Positions 36,110 to 45,414 of a stretch of DNA of 64,000 nucleotides are shown piece after piece. Each line of letters opens with the position of its first letter. The first letter of the stretch is position 1. This DNA comes from Chryseosolibacter sp036402115 (lineage in GTDB: Bacteria > Bacteroidota > Bacteroidia > Cytophagales > Cyclobacteriaceae), in contig DASWTM010000215.1 of NCBI GenBank assembly GCA_036402115.1, positions 41,491-105,490 on the forward strand, in the 5' to 3' direction. The notes under the pieces are model-generated. The model saw nothing but the letters and a program-made list of their open reading frames with translations, did no database searches and was not told the DNA's origin. The position numbers and the translations under genes were made by a program.

Positions 36110-36817
36110 ATGTATAGGCTTATTGCATCTCTTATCCTGGGCTCAACCGTTGCGTTCGCGCAGGTGAAAGTGAGTCCCCACAGCAAACTAATGTTCTCAA
36201 CAAATTCATTGGGATTTGTTTCTGAATTGCCTCGCGCAGCTCCTGGTACAGTTGGTACAACATACTATGAGGAACGATGGCTGGTAGCCGACCTGTTTCT
36301 CAAGGGAGAGACGAAACTTGAGGGAGTAAAAGTGAAACTTGACCTTTCAACACACAACTTTGAATTATTGCATGGAGATGTTGTAAAACTTCTTCCTGGT
36401 GATAAAGTGCTTTCCTTTCAATGGGTAACCTCAGAGGGCAATCAGGAGGCATTTGTCCGAGGAAATTACATCACCAGCGAGGGATTGAAAGTCAACGGGT
36501 TCCTAAAACTAATAAGCGATACAGAGCCCTATCAGCTTCTTCAATTCTTCACAACCGAAACGATATCCGCGAACTATAATCCACAGCTGGATGTGGGAAA
36601 CAAGGATCATCAGATTGTAAAAAAATCACGGACATTTGTGGCAAAAGACAAACTGTTGGTAGAAGTCCGAGGAAATAAAAAGAAATTTCTCCATGACTTT
36701 AAGGAAACCTTTCAGACGGATGTTTCGCAGATTGTCAGAGAGTTTGACATTGACCCGCGGGACGAGGAGGAACTTATTGTGCTGCTGAAACAGCTCAACT
36801 ATTCAAAGCCAGGTTGA
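36110..36817 (+). CDS. Hypothetical exported protein upstream of the metalloprotease
   Basis: From ATG 36110 (MYRLIASLILGSTVAFAQ) the protein has 235 residues with a clear signal peptide. A TTG five codons upstream lies inside the terminator and is rejected. The mature part has a mixed beta/alpha pattern with LDLSTHNFELLHGDVVKLLP, a basic EVRGNKKKFLHDFKETF stretch and an acidic C-terminal helix. No family recognised. It is 60 bp before the zinc protease gene and in the same direction; it may be a chaperone, inhibitor or accessory of that enzyme (inference). Confidence 0.7.
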   Translation: MYRLIASLILGSTVAFAQVKVSPHSKLMFSTNSLGFVSELPRAAPGTVGTTYYEERWLVADLFLKGETKLEGVKVKLDLSTHNFELLHGDVVKLLPGDKVLSFQWVTSEGNQEAFVRGNYITSEGLKVNGFLKLISDTEPYQLLQFFTTETISANYNPQLDVGNKDHQIVKKSRTFVAKDKLLVEVRGNKKKFLHDFKETFQTDVSQIVREFDIDPRDEEELIVLLKQLNYSKPG

Positions 36818-36877
36818 TAACCCGTGTAGAAATCCTTTCCGGCTTTCAACTATTTTTTTAGCTTTAGCTTCAAACCT

Positions 36878-39352
36878 ATGCCTATGAAGCTGAAGCTTTT
36901 CTTTTATGCTCTGTTCATCATCGTTTCACTGCACTCTTTTGCTCAAAAGAAAAAAGAGGATAAATCTGATCAACCTGCAACGAATCCAATAGAAACGAAA
37001 ATAACCGGGTTCAAAAAATTTCCAGGCTTCCTTGAATTCTACTATGAAGAGAAGCAGGACAAGGTCTGGCTTCGAATAAATCAATTTGGAAAGGAGATTC
37101 TATACGTTAACTCACTACCGGCAGGAATAGGTTCGAATGACATTGGCCTCGATCGAGGACAGCTCGGAGGAGAGCGCATCGTACGATTCGAGAAGCGCGG
37201 CCCAAAAGTTCTAATGATTGAACCCAACTATCGCTATCGGGCAGTGACAGAAAACCGGGCGGAGCGTAAGGCGGTAGAAGAAGCCTTCGCGCAATCCGTG
37301 CTCTGGGGATTTAAAGTGGAGGCAGAGCATGACGGCAGCGTTCTTGTTGATGCCACTGACTTTTTTATTCAGGATATGCATGGCGTCATTGAGACGCTGA
37401 AGTCCCAGCAGCAAGGCAATTACACGCTGGATAAATCACGGAGCTCATTTTACATCGAGAGGGTTAAGAACTTTCCGAAGAACTCTGAATTTGAGGTGAT
37501 CCTGACGTTCACGGGGCAGCCTACCGGAACCTACATCCGTAGTGTTACGCCAACCCCTTCCAGTGTTTCGGTGCGCCAACACCATTCGTTTATAGAACTG
37601 CCGGACAACGAATACAAACCACGAAAGTTTGATCCGCGTGCGGGTTATTTCAGCATGTCGTATTACGATTATGCCAGTCCGATTCATGAGCCTATCGAAA
37701 AAAGATTTATCACACGCCATCGTCTGAAAAAGAAAGACCCTAATGCTGCAATAAGTGAAGCAGTGGAGCCGATCGTGTATTATCTTGACAGTGGTACACC
37801 GGAGCCAATCCGATCAGCGCTGCTGGAAGGCGGTCGCTGGTGGAATCAGGCATTTGAAGCTGCAGGATACAAAGATGCATTCCGTGTTGAGATCCTGCCG
37901 GACGATGCTGACCCCATGGACGTCCGATACAATGTAATCAACTGGGTTCACCGATCAACCCGGGGGTGGTCATATGGTGCTTCCATCACCGATCCTCGCA
38001 CCGGTGAAATTCTGAAAGGTCATGTAACACTGGGATCGCTCCGCGTCAGACAGGATTTTCTAATTGCCGAAGGATTACTTGCACCATACGAAACTGGTAA
38101 ACCCGTGTCGAAGGAAATGGAGACCATGGCACTCGCGCGTCTCCGCCAACTGTCAGCACATGAGATTGGCCATACGCTTGGCCTTGCGCACAGTTATTCA
38201 TCCAGCACAGAATCACTTGCTTCCGTGATGGATTATCCTCATCCCCTGGTAACACTGACGGATGGCAAACTTTCGCTGGCCAACGCATACGACAACAAGA
38301 TTGGCGCATGGGATAAAGTTGCAATACGGTACGGCTACCAGGAATTTGCTGAAAATGAAGAACAGCAACTCGAAGCGATTATGCAAAGCGCACTCAAGGA
38401 TGGATTGACATTCCTTTCCGATCAGGACGCTCGTCCAACAGGAAGTCCGCATCCGTATGCGCATTTGTGGGACAACGGATCGCATCCTGCTGATGAATTG
38501 TCACGCGTGCTTGACGTAAGAAACGTTGCGTTGAAGAATTTTGGTGAGAATAATATTAAGCCAGGAATGCCAATGGCCATGCTCGAAGAGGCACTGGTAC
38601 CTGTTTATTTTTTTCACCGTTATCAGACAGAGGCAGCTGCAAAAATGATTGGAGGGTTGAACTACCGCTATGCGATGCGAGGGGATGGACAACCGGTTAC
38701 AGCGTTTGTCTCGCCAGCCGATCAAAACAGAGCACTTGATGTTTTGCTTCGAAGCGTATCACCTGCAACCCTTACCCTACCCGAAAATATATTGAAGGTA
38801 ATCCCTCCGCGTCCAATCGGATACTCGCGCAGCCGGGAAGTAATAAAGACGAGAACTGACCTTGCATTTGATGCGTTAAGCCCCGTGGAAAGTGCATCCG
38901 ATCTAACCTTTAGTTTGATCCTCCATCCTGCAAGAGCCCAGCGGCTTATTCAATACAACAGTCGTGACCGGCAACAACCTTCTCTTGAATCGGTAATCGA
39001 TCGGATAATCGGTGCCACCTATCTTGCCGATCTTGCGCAGGGACATGCAAAACTTGTCCAGTTTACCGCAAATGATGTATTTCTTACTAACCTATTCAAG
39101 CTTGCAGCAAGTAAGGAAAGTTCAAGCTTGGTAAAATCGATCGCCAATTCTAAAATTGATCAGTTGAACAAACAAATTACCGAACGCCTTAAAAGCATTA
39201 CAGATACCCAATCTCAGGTATTTTTCCGCTATGCGCAGGAGCGGATACGCAACTATAAAGACGACCCGAGTGAATTTATAGTTGAATCACCGCTACCAGC
39301 ACCGCCTGGCCAGCCAATAGGCGGAATGGAAGGACTGTTTTGTGACCATTGA
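36878..39352 (+). CDS. Secreted zinc metalloprotease, DUF5117/DUF4953 type
   Basis: An 824-residue exported enzyme. Signal peptide 1-22 (an ATG at 36884 is an alternative start). The zinc site is H428-E-I-G-H432-T-L-G-L-A-H438, the extended metzincin motif with three His ligands and catalytic Glu429, followed by the Met-turn SVMDYPHP. N-terminal parts with FYYEEKQDKVWLRINQFGKE and the later PVYYFDSGTPEPIRSALLEG-like stretch are those of the DUF5118/DUF5117 proteins, and the C-terminal part matches DUF4953. The family sits beside SusC/D genes in Bacteroidota. It probably cleaves extracellular or periplasmic protein, feeding the transporter at 30156. Confidence 0.88.
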   Translation: MPMKLKLFFYALFIIVSLHSFAQKKKEDKSDQPATNPIETKITGFKKFPGFLEFYYEEKQDKVWLRINQFGKEILYVNSLPAGIGSNDIGLDRGQLGGERIVRFEKRGPKVLMIEPNYRYRAVTENRAERKAVEEAFAQSVLWGFKVEAEHDGSVLVDATDFFIQDMHGVIETLKSQQQGNYTLDKSRSSFYIERVKNFPKNSEFEVILTFTGQPTGTYIRSVTPTPSSVSVRQHHSFIELPDNEYKPRKFDPRAGYFSMSYYDYASPIHEPIEKRFITRHRLKKKDPNAAISEAVEPIVYYLDSGTPEPIRSALLEGGRWWNQAFEAAGYKDAFRVEILPDDADPMDVRYNVINWVHRSTRGWSYGASITDPRTGEILKGHVTLGSLRVRQDFLIAEGLLAPYETGKPVSKEMETMALARLRQLSAHEIGHTLGLAHSYSSSTESLASVMDYPHPLVTLTDGKLSLANAYDNKIGAWDKVAIRYGYQEFAENEEQQLEAIMQSALKDGLTFLSDQDARPTGSPHPYAHLWDNGSHPADELSRVLDVRNVALKNFGENNIKPGMPMAMLEEALVPVYFFHRYQTEAAAKMIGGLNYRYAMRGDGQPVTAFVSPADQNRALDVLLRSVSPATLTLPENILKVIPPRPIGYSRSREVIKTRTDLAFDALSPVESASDLTFSLILHPARAQRLIQYNSRDRQQPSLESVIDRIIGATYLADLAQGHAKLVQFTANDVFLTNLFKLAASKESSSLVKSIANSKIDQLNKQITERLKSITDTQSQVFFRYAQERIRNYKDDPSEFIVESPLPAPPGQPIGGMEGLFCDH

Positions 39353-39468
39353 CAATTCAGCCAAAATCGGCTGACAAGTGTAATGTAGGGTTTTAAGCAC
39401 TTTTAAGCAGCAATTCAACTGCCGCTTGTGTTAGTTGCAATCGTTATAGTGACTAATACTCGGTTTTA

Positions 39469-41391
39469 ATGCCACTGAAGAGACTCATTATCACAGCGTT
39501 TTTATCTGTGATTATTTTTTCGTGCCTCTCGCAATCCAGGAAAATTGACAGCCTGGAGAGTCTCGTGCATTCCGTGCCATCGGATACGACCAAGGTGTGG
39601 CTCTTAAATCAACTGGTGGATGCGCTCCGTGAAAAGGACAACAACAAAGCCTACACATATGCACAACAGGCAAGTGAATTAGCGGAGCTGCTCAACTACA
39701 AAAATGGACAGGCGATTGCCCTTGAAAATCTTGGTTGGAGCCTCTACCGCAAGGGTGATTTTTCAAAGTCTCTTGAAGTGTCAACGCAAGCACTGAAGTT
39801 AAGTGAAGAAATTGGTGACCGACATGGAGTAGCGCGATGCCTGATCAATATGGCAGCGATCAATTACGAACAAAAGCGCTATGAAGGGGCGATAACCTAT
39901 TTTAAAGACGCGTACGTCACGGCAAGCGAAGTAAACGACCTGCGCACGATGGCGCGATGCTATAACAATATAGCCTACACCTTCCGCGCGATGGAGCAAA
40001 TTGATTCGGCCGAAGTGTTTGCTAATAAAGCCCTCGTCCTCAGCAACGAAGCGAAGCAAGAGTACCTTACCGCTTTCGCGATGCGTACGCTGGGCGATGT
40101 CGCGCTCGCGCGAAATGCAGTGAAGGAAGCGCTCCGCCATTATTTTAGTTGCTATGACATCGCCATAAAAATTGACAACACTTTTTTAAAGTCATCCGTG
40201 CTACACAGGATTGCTAAAAGTTATAATTCCCTGAAGAAATATGACGAGGCACTAAACTACCTGCACGAGAATATCGCAGTTGCTAAGAAGTCCGGGTTTA
40301 AGGATGAGCTCGAGCGCGCATACAAACTGCTATCGGAAATTTACTATTCCGTTAATGATTTAAAACAAGCCTATCACTATCAATCCCTGTACGTAGGCCT
40401 GCATGATTCACTGTACGATCAACGCGGTCAGGAACAAATTGCCATGATGCAAATCCGATTTGAAACGGAAATGAAGCAAGCCCAGATCGAATTACTGACC
40501 AAGGATGCGGAGCTGAAAGCTAAAGATATAAACCGAAAGCAAGTTTGGATCTATTTTTATGTAGGCTGCCTGAGCCTGCTTTGTGTCCTTGCCTTTGTAT
40601 TCTATTATAACAATCGACACAATCGGAATGCCCGGATTTCGCTTCAGCAAAAAAACAGGGAGATCCAGCATCAAACACTGCAGTTGCGAAACCTTAATTC
40701 AACAAAAGACAAGCTGTTTTCGATCATCAGTCATGACTTGCGAAGCCCTGTTGCGAGTTTAAAAGCACTAATGGAAATTGTTAACACGACTGGTCTTTCC
40801 CAGGAAGAATTTGTAGAGATCACGAAAGTGTTAAAGCGAAATCTCGACTCCGTGTATGATGATCTTGACAATTTGTTACTGTGGGCGCAAACCCAACTAA
40901 GAGGGCTGACAGCAGCGCGCGAAAATATTGATCTTCGTCAGATAGCCGATGAAAAAGTCAAATTGTTTTCCGAGCACGCAGAACGCAAGCAACTGAAAAT
41001 CGCGAACGAAATTCCGGAAGGGTTGGTTGTGCATGCGGATAAAAATCATATCGGGCTTGTCTTTCGAAACCTGTTGGCCAATGCCGTCAAATTCAATCGT
41101 GCGAATGGAAACATCCGAATTACAGCCACCGAAAATGAGGATGACTGTGAAGTATCCATTATCGATTCAGGCGTTGGGATCAGTGAATCTGATTTACAAA
41201 AACTCTTTAATCCCGAAACGCATTTTACCACACCGGGTACACACAAGGAAAAGGGCATGGGGATAGGCTTGCTACTGACGAAAGAATTTTTGGAAAAAAA
41301 TGGGGGCACTATTCGTGTAAGTAGCCGCGCAGGAGTTGGAACAACATTTACATTTTCGCTACGGATGGTTAAACAATCTGTAGAAGTGTAG
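39469..41391 (+). CDS. TPR-sensor histidine kinase
   Basis: A 640-residue sensor: signal/leader 1-22, then about seven TPR units (35-335; for example AIALENLGWSLYRKGDFSKS and ARCYNNIAYTFRAMEQIDSA), a coiled segment, a membrane span at about 358-380, a HisKA helix with His422 in SIISHDLRSPV, and an HATPase with FRNLLANAVKFN, DSGVGI and GIGLLL. The TPR domain is periplasmic, as in other Bacteroidota sensors. No response regulator is encoded next to it (the neighbour is a hydrolase), so it is an orphan kinase. The start ATG 39469 gives the expected leader. Confidence 0.92.
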   Translation: MPLKRLIITAFLSVIIFSCLSQSRKIDSLESLVHSVPSDTTKVWLLNQLVDALREKDNNKAYTYAQQASELAELLNYKNGQAIALENLGWSLYRKGDFSKSLEVSTQALKLSEEIGDRHGVARCLINMAAINYEQKRYEGAITYFKDAYVTASEVNDLRTMARCYNNIAYTFRAMEQIDSAEVFANKALVLSNEAKQEYLTAFAMRTLGDVALARNAVKEALRHYFSCYDIAIKIDNTFLKSSVLHRIAKSYNSLKKYDEALNYLHENIAVAKKSGFKDELERAYKLLSEIYYSVNDLKQAYHYQSLYVGLHDSLYDQRGQEQIAMMQIRFETEMKQAQIELLTKDAELKAKDINRKQVWIYFYVGCLSLLCVLAFVFYYNNRHNRNARISLQQKNREIQHQTLQLRNLNSTKDKLFSIISHDLRSPVASLKALMEIVNTTGLSQEEFVEITKVLKRNLDSVYDDLDNLLLWAQTQLRGLTAARENIDLRQIADEKVKLFSEHAERKQLKIANEIPEGLVVHADKNHIGLVFRNLLANAVKFNRANGNIRITATENEDDCEVSIIDSGVGISESDLQKLFNPETHFTTPGTHKEKGMGIGLLLTKEFLEKNGGTIRVSSRAGVGTTFTFSLRMVKQSVEV

Positions 41392-41500
41392 CCTTTCACT
41401 TGGTTCTCATCCCGCACCCACTTATCTTCACCGTGAATCGCAATCGAAAAAAATTTCTGCGATTCAAAACGTGATTTAAGGTCCAATAAATAAGCGGTCC

Positions 41501-42520
41501 ATGGTTTCCAAAAAGTTTATCCGCATCACATTTCCAGTTATCTTATTGATTGGACTCTACTTTGTCGGCCCTGCGCCCGAATCGCCAGACTATGAAACTG
41601 GAATGCCGGAAATACCATCCGCACCTGGATTGCTTGAAAAGTATGTTGAATCGAAAGAGCACCAGCATAAACTAAAGCCAGACAACCAAGCGCGAATTGT
41701 TTGGTTCGACTCTGCGAAAGCGAAGACGCCTTATTCAATCGTTTACCTTCACGGATTTTCGGCAAGCCAGGAAGAAGGCGATCCTGTACATGAAAAACTC
41801 GCAAAGGCCTTCGGATGCAACCTCTACTTGTCGCGGCTTTCAGACCACGGAGTGGATACAACGGAGTGCATGCAATTATTTACAGCCGAGCGGATCTGGG
41901 ACACAGCAAAGGAGGCCTTGGCCATCGGTGAAGCGATCGGAGATAAAGTGATTCTTGTGAGCACGTCCACCGGAGGAACACTTGCACTTAAGCTCGCGGC
42001 TGAATTTCCCGATCGTGTCCACGCGTTAGTTAACATGTCGCCCAACATCGAGATCAACAATCCCGCGGCATTTTTAGCGAACAATCCCTGGGGCCTCTAC
42101 ATCGCGCGCATGGTGATGGGAGGGAAGTACCGCGAAACCAGCAGAAACGATGAAACATCACAATACTGGTACACCAAGTATCGACTTGAATCGGTAGTCC
42201 AACTACAGGAGTTACTGGAGTCTACGATGACAGACGAAACGTTTTCGAAAGTGACGCAGCCTTCGCTCACGTTATACTATTACAAAGATGAACAACATCA
42301 GGATCCTGAAGTTAAAGTAAGCGCGATGCTCGAAATGCACGAAAAAATTGCAACCCCTTCTGCATTAAAAAGGCACGTAGCGATACCCAATGCTGAAGCG
42401 CATGTGATAGGGGGTGCCCTTGTTTCAAAAGATGTTGAATCTGTTTATAACGAGATTGAAAAGTTCCTGCTAGAAATCGTCCGTGTCGAAAAAACACCTA
42501 TCGCAAGTTTACAGGACTAA
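41501..42520 (+). CDS. Alpha/beta-hydrolase (carboxylesterase-like)
   Basis: A 339-residue exported or membrane-anchored hydrolase with an N-terminal hydrophobic segment (5-22). The oxyanion-hole motif is VYLHGFSASQEEGDP, the nucleophile elbow STSTGGT (Ser in the S-x-S-x-G position, the first Gly of the usual GxSxG being Ser), and the final His lies in NAEAHVIGG. The acid residue cannot be chosen by eye. The fold and spacing match serine esterase/lipase-like hydrolases; substrate unknown. The last 12 bp overlap the convergent gene at 42509. Confidence 0.85.
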   Translation: MVSKKFIRITFPVILLIGLYFVGPAPESPDYETGMPEIPSAPGLLEKYVESKEHQHKLKPDNQARIVWFDSAKAKTPYSIVYLHGFSASQEEGDPVHEKLAKAFGCNLYLSRLSDHGVDTTECMQLFTAERIWDTAKEALAIGEAIGDKVILVSTSTGGTLALKLAAEFPDRVHALVNMSPNIEINNPAAFLANNPWGLYIARMVMGGKYRETSRNDETSQYWYTKYRLESVVQLQELLESTMTDETFSKVTQPSLTLYYYKDEQHQDPEVKVSAMLEMHEKIATPSALKRHVAIPNAEAHVIGGALVSKDVESVYNEIEKFLLEIVRVEKTPIASLQD

Positions 42521-43261
42521 TGGCTTGACGATGACGTATCCGTAGATCAATCCCCAAAACAACACAACAAACAACGCGCGGATCAAAATAACTTTGGTAA
42601 CGATCAGCAGAATATGCTGATTGAAGAATTGCTTGTATGCTACCGTTAGAAACAGGAGAAAGAAGGCTTCATAAACGACCAGGTTGAGTATGCTCGTTTT
42701 TTCCGGAACGATCAAAAACAGCGGAATGAAAACAAGTAATCGAAATAGAACAGCTTCACCAAAAATGAATGCGTGCAGCACGAAGTTCTCAGCATAGTTG
42801 TATTTTTTCCTGATGAAAAAAAGCCAGCTAAGCAGCGAAAACAACGGGGCAATAAGTAGCAGGGTCAGCCATTTTCCCGAGGTTGCTGCAATTCGATATG
42901 CTTCGCGCCATTCTTCGCTGATCGGTCGTCCGCCAGTGCGCGCGGTACCTCCACCGGTAAGAGCATCCATAAACCCGGTAATCGAGCCAAAATAAGCAAA
43001 CAATGCCGAGGAAATGACGAGGAAGCTGAGGGGATTGAAATAGCGCTTTCGTTTTCCTTCGATGTATTCTTTTGCAACAAAGCCAGGTCGCGTGAGTAGC
43101 GACTTCACCAACAACAGAAAGCCTTTGTCGGCATGCGTGATGGAGTGCAATCCTTCATGAACAACATGACCGAATGTGATACGGTGAAGGTGATTCTTCT
43201 GGCCGCAGGTCGGACAAAAGTTTGTCTCAACCTGGCCATTGCAATTGGCGCAGGTCGTCAT
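42509..43261 (-). CDS. DUF3667 zinc-ribbon membrane protein
   Basis: A 250-residue protein with a zinc ribbon at the N terminus (CANCNGQVETNFCPTCGQ: four Cys as CxxC-n-CxxC), a conserved amphipathic block (HRITFGHVVHEGLHSITHAD, then FNPLSFLVISSALFAYFG) and three or four C-terminal membrane spans. This is the DUF3667 pattern common in Bacteroidota; function unknown. Its ATG overlaps the end of kdsB by 4 bp (ATGA), so it is translationally coupled to kdsB. Confidence 0.88.
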   Translation of the reverse strand: MTTCANCNGQVETNFCPTCGQKNHLHRITFGHVVHEGLHSITHADKGFLLLVKSLLTRPGFVAKEYIEGKRKRYFNPLSFLVISSALFAYFGSITGFMDALTGGGTARTGGRPISEEWREAYRIAATSGKWLTLLLIAPLFSLLSWLFFIRKKYNYAENFVLHAFIFGEAVLFRLLVFIPLFLIVPEKTSILNLVVYEAFFLLFLTVAYKQFFNQHILLIVTKVILIRALFVVLFWGLIYGYVIVKPLVL

Positions 43262-44013
43262 CGGGCAGCGGTTAGCGTCTTGAGTACTTTTTCAAGGTCT
43301 TCGGGAGTATCGATCGCAACGGTGTCGCCACTGGTAATGGCTGTTTTGATCTTGTATCCATTTTCAAGCCAGCGCAATTGTTCAAGCGACTCTGCCTTCT
43401 CCAGCGATGAGGGCGCCAGCTTTGTAATCTTTTTCAGGATGTCAACACGATAGCCATAAATTCCAATGTGTTGGTAGAATGTATGACGGTCCAGCCATTC
43501 CTTCTGCTCTACGCCCCGCAAATAAGGAATAGCATGACGACTGAAGTAGATCGCAAACTGATCGGAGTCAACGATCACTTTTGGGGAATTCGGATTGAAA
43601 AGCACTTCAGACGATGAAATCTTCTTGATCAGCGTTGCAAGCTCCGTGCGGTGGTCATCGAAACACTTGCAGATCAGATCAATTTGTTTGGGATCGATGA
43701 AAGGCTCATCACCCTGAATGTTGATGACGGCATCAGCTTGTAGGCTCATGGTTGTAACCACCTCTGCACAGCGATCGGTTCCACTGGGATGGGATGAAGC
43801 CGTCATACACGCGGTTCCCCCAAACTTCTCCACAACAGCTAAAATGCGTTCATCATCGGTGGCAACCACTACGTCTGAAAGGCTGCTGCATTTCTTCGCC
43901 TGCTCATACACACGTTGAATCATTGTCTTCCCCGCAATATCAACAAGCGGTTTTCCGGGAAATCGGGTCGATGCGTAACGTGCCGGTATGATACCGATGA
44001 TAGACTTCTTCAT
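43258..44013 (-). CDS. kdsB: 3-deoxy-manno-octulosonate cytidylyltransferase (CMP-Kdo synthetase)
   Basis: Start set at ATG 44013 (MKKSIIGIIPARYASTRFPG), since the earlier frame overlaps the divergent gene. The 251 residues carry the family's nucleotide-binding entry IIPARYASTRFPGKPL, the ATDDERI loop, TGTDRC-like SHPSGTDRCAEV, NIQGDEPFI with the Mg-binding Asp, and the YGYRVDIL/LEQLRWLENGYKI end. It activates Kdo with CTP for lipid A-linked core synthesis in the cytoplasm. The DUF3667 gene follows it with a 4-bp overlap. Confidence 0.97.
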   Translation of the reverse strand: MKKSIIGIIPARYASTRFPGKPLVDIAGKTMIQRVYEQAKKCSSLSDVVVATDDERILAVVEKFGGTACMTASSHPSGTDRCAEVVTTMSLQADAVINIQGDEPFIDPKQIDLICKCFDDHRTELATLIKKISSSEVLFNPNSPKVIVDSDQFAIYFSRHAIPYLRGVEQKEWLDRHTFYQHIGIYGYRVDILKKITKLAPSSLEKAESLEQLRWLENGYKIKTAITSGDTVAIDTPEDLEKVLKTLTAAR

Positions 44014-44093
44014 TGTGGGGCGATCATTGTTGCCTGATCGAACCACTAAATTAATAGGAAATCGGTAATTTGGCCACGATAAACCCCACTCCA

Positions 44094-44441
44094 ATGAGCG
44101 TTGATTTCTTACGCCAATTCTGTAGCACCCTGCCAGCGGCTACTGAAGATATCAAATGGGGCCATGACCTCTGCTTCTGTGTGGGAGCAAAGATGTTTTG
44201 CGTCACAGGCCTTGAAGGTCCTTTCTCTGCATCGTTCAAAGTGTCCGATGAGGAATTTGACGAAATGTCTACCCGAGATGGAATGGAGCCGGCCCCCTAT
44301 ATGGCGCGGCATAAGTGGATCTTGGTATCGAAATCCTCAGCATTAAAGAAGAAGGAATGGGAGTATCACATCCGCCAGTCGTACGAAATGGTTCGCGACA
44401 AACTTCCTAAAAAACTCCGGAAGGATCTGAAACTTGAATAA
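44094..44441 (+). CDS. MmcQ/YjbR-family protein
   Basis: From ATG 44094 the protein has 115 residues (a TTG at 44070 would add eight). The pattern WGHDLCFCVGAKMFCVTGLE, FKVSDEEFDEMSTRDG, HKWILVSKSSALKKKEWEYH and SYEMVRDKLP fits the MmcQ/YjbR DNA-binding-like fold (CyaY-like/double-wing). The biological role of the family is unsettled. It is divergent from kdsB, with 80 bp between their starts. Confidence 0.9.
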   Translation: MSVDFLRQFCSTLPAATEDIKWGHDLCFCVGAKMFCVTGLEGPFSASFKVSDEEFDEMSTRDGMEPAPYMARHKWILVSKSSALKKKEWEYHIRQSYEMVRDKLPKKLRKDLKLE

Positions 44442-44489
44442 TTGAAATCAAGGGCATAGTTCTTTTGCATCGATCGCGCAGTGTCAAGT

Positions 44490-44502
44490 GGAGAACGCTT
44501 GC
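44490..44502 (+). promoter_or_regulatory. Near-match to a sigma-54 promoter ahead of the DUF892 gene
   Basis: TGGAGAACGCTTGCAT has the -24 GG (44490-44491) and -12 GC (44501-44502) with 9 bases between them, one fewer than the strict sigma-54 spacing of 10. It lies 44 nt upstream of the ATG at 44534, the same distance as the rpoN promoter and other motif copies. One base short makes real use uncertain. Confidence 0.3.
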
Positions 44503-44533
44503 ATTGGAAGATCATTTACTTAAACATCAGTAT

Positions 44534-45100
44534 ATGCAAAAAACAAAAAGAACTAGTGCCGCTGCGAAAGCTCAGGCAGCGCCCACCAAAGAGCAGAATG
44601 ACTCCATGCTCCAGGAATTATTTCTCGATGAGTTGAGAGATATTTACTGGGCGGAGAAGCATCTTGTAAAGGCACTCCCTAAGATGCAAAAGGCTGCAAC
44701 ATCAGAGGAATTAGCAACAGCATTTGAAGACCACCTGGCAGTTACCCAGGAGCAGGTAGCAAGACTTGAACAGGTGTTTGAGCTGCTTGGCGAAAAACCT
44801 CGCGGCAAAAAGTGCGAAGCCATGGAAGGACTTGTAAAAGAGGCACAGTCGGTGATCGAAGATACCGAAGAAGGTACTTCAACACGTGACGTGGGATTGA
44901 TCATCGGTGCGCAGAAAATCGAGCATTACGAAATCGCTTCCTACGGTGGCCTTGCACAAGTTGCAAAAACCCTTGGATTGGAGGAAATTGGTAATCTTCT
45001 CGGTGAAACTCTTGAAGAGGAAAAAGAAACCGACCAACTTCTAACCACCTTGGCAGAAAACAACATCAACGAAACCGCTACGCAGGAAATGGAAGAGTAA
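44534..45100 (+). CDS. YciE/YciF-type ferritin-like protein (DUF892)
   Basis: From ATG 44534 the protein has 188 residues; the frame opens 69 bp earlier without a good start. A basic, Ala-rich N-terminal tail (MQKTKRTSAAAKAQ) precedes a four-helix bundle: LQELFLDELRDIYWAEKHLV, then FEDHLAVTQEQVARLEQVFE, and a third helix with QKIEHYEIASYGGLAQVAKT. The E-xx-Y-WAE-KH and EH-YE motifs give the di-iron ligand pattern of the YciE/YciF family. These proteins are induced by osmotic and other stress. It opens the stress-protein island on the plus strand. Confidence 0.93.
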   Translation: MQKTKRTSAAAKAQAAPTKEQNDSMLQELFLDELRDIYWAEKHLVKALPKMQKAATSEELATAFEDHLAVTQEQVARLEQVFELLGEKPRGKKCEAMEGLVKEAQSVIEDTEEGTSTRDVGLIIGAQKIEHYEIASYGGLAQVAKTLGLEEIGNLLGETLEEEKETDQLLTTLAENNINETATQEMEE

Positions 45101-45127
45101 TTCATTTTAGCTAGATGATTAGAGAAG

Positions 45128-45152
45128 AAGTCAGGTAACGCCTGACTTTTTT
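45128..45152 (+). terminator. Intrinsic terminator of the DUF892 gene
   Basis: AAGTCAGG (45128-45135) pairs with CCTGACTT (45141-45148) around a 5-nt loop, followed by TTTTTAT. Confidence 0.88.
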
Positions 45153-45351
45153 ATTTCACCAAAGTCTTTTACCGCAAAGCCGCGGAGGCGCAATGCAGCG
45201 CTGAGGAATTTTGGATAGCTCACGCTCGATAGTGCGTTGGTTTCGCACAATCAGTTAATTGAACGCTTATAATGATGCTATTTCTGCTCGTTTATCGGAA
45301 CTGATAAGAATTCCTTTGCGTTTGTCAGCACCTCACCGGTTTTTCCGTAAA

Positions 45352-45388
45352 CAAAAAAAAAGCCGCCACCAGGACGGTAGCGACTTTT
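45352..45388 (-). terminator. Intrinsic terminator for the CsbD/lipoprotein operon
   Basis: On the minus strand GTCGCTACC (45384-45376) pairs with GGTGGCGGC (45370-45362), using some G-T pairs, and is followed by nine T. It ends the 46040-45415 operon. Confidence 0.85.
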
Positions 45389-45414
45389 AAACCCCACTAG
45401 CTAAATCTTTCGAA

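Larger units (their letters stand above)
45101..45414. other. Intergenic gap with two terminators
   Basis: About 310 bp between converging genes. It holds the plus-strand terminator at 45128, about 200 bp of unremarkable sequence with no open frame above 12 codons worth noting, and the minus-strand terminator at 45352. Confidence 0.6.

Noticed and set aside
44465..44533. Extended N terminus of the DUF892 protein
   Set aside because: It would cover the sigma-54-like site, and the family begins near the second ATG.
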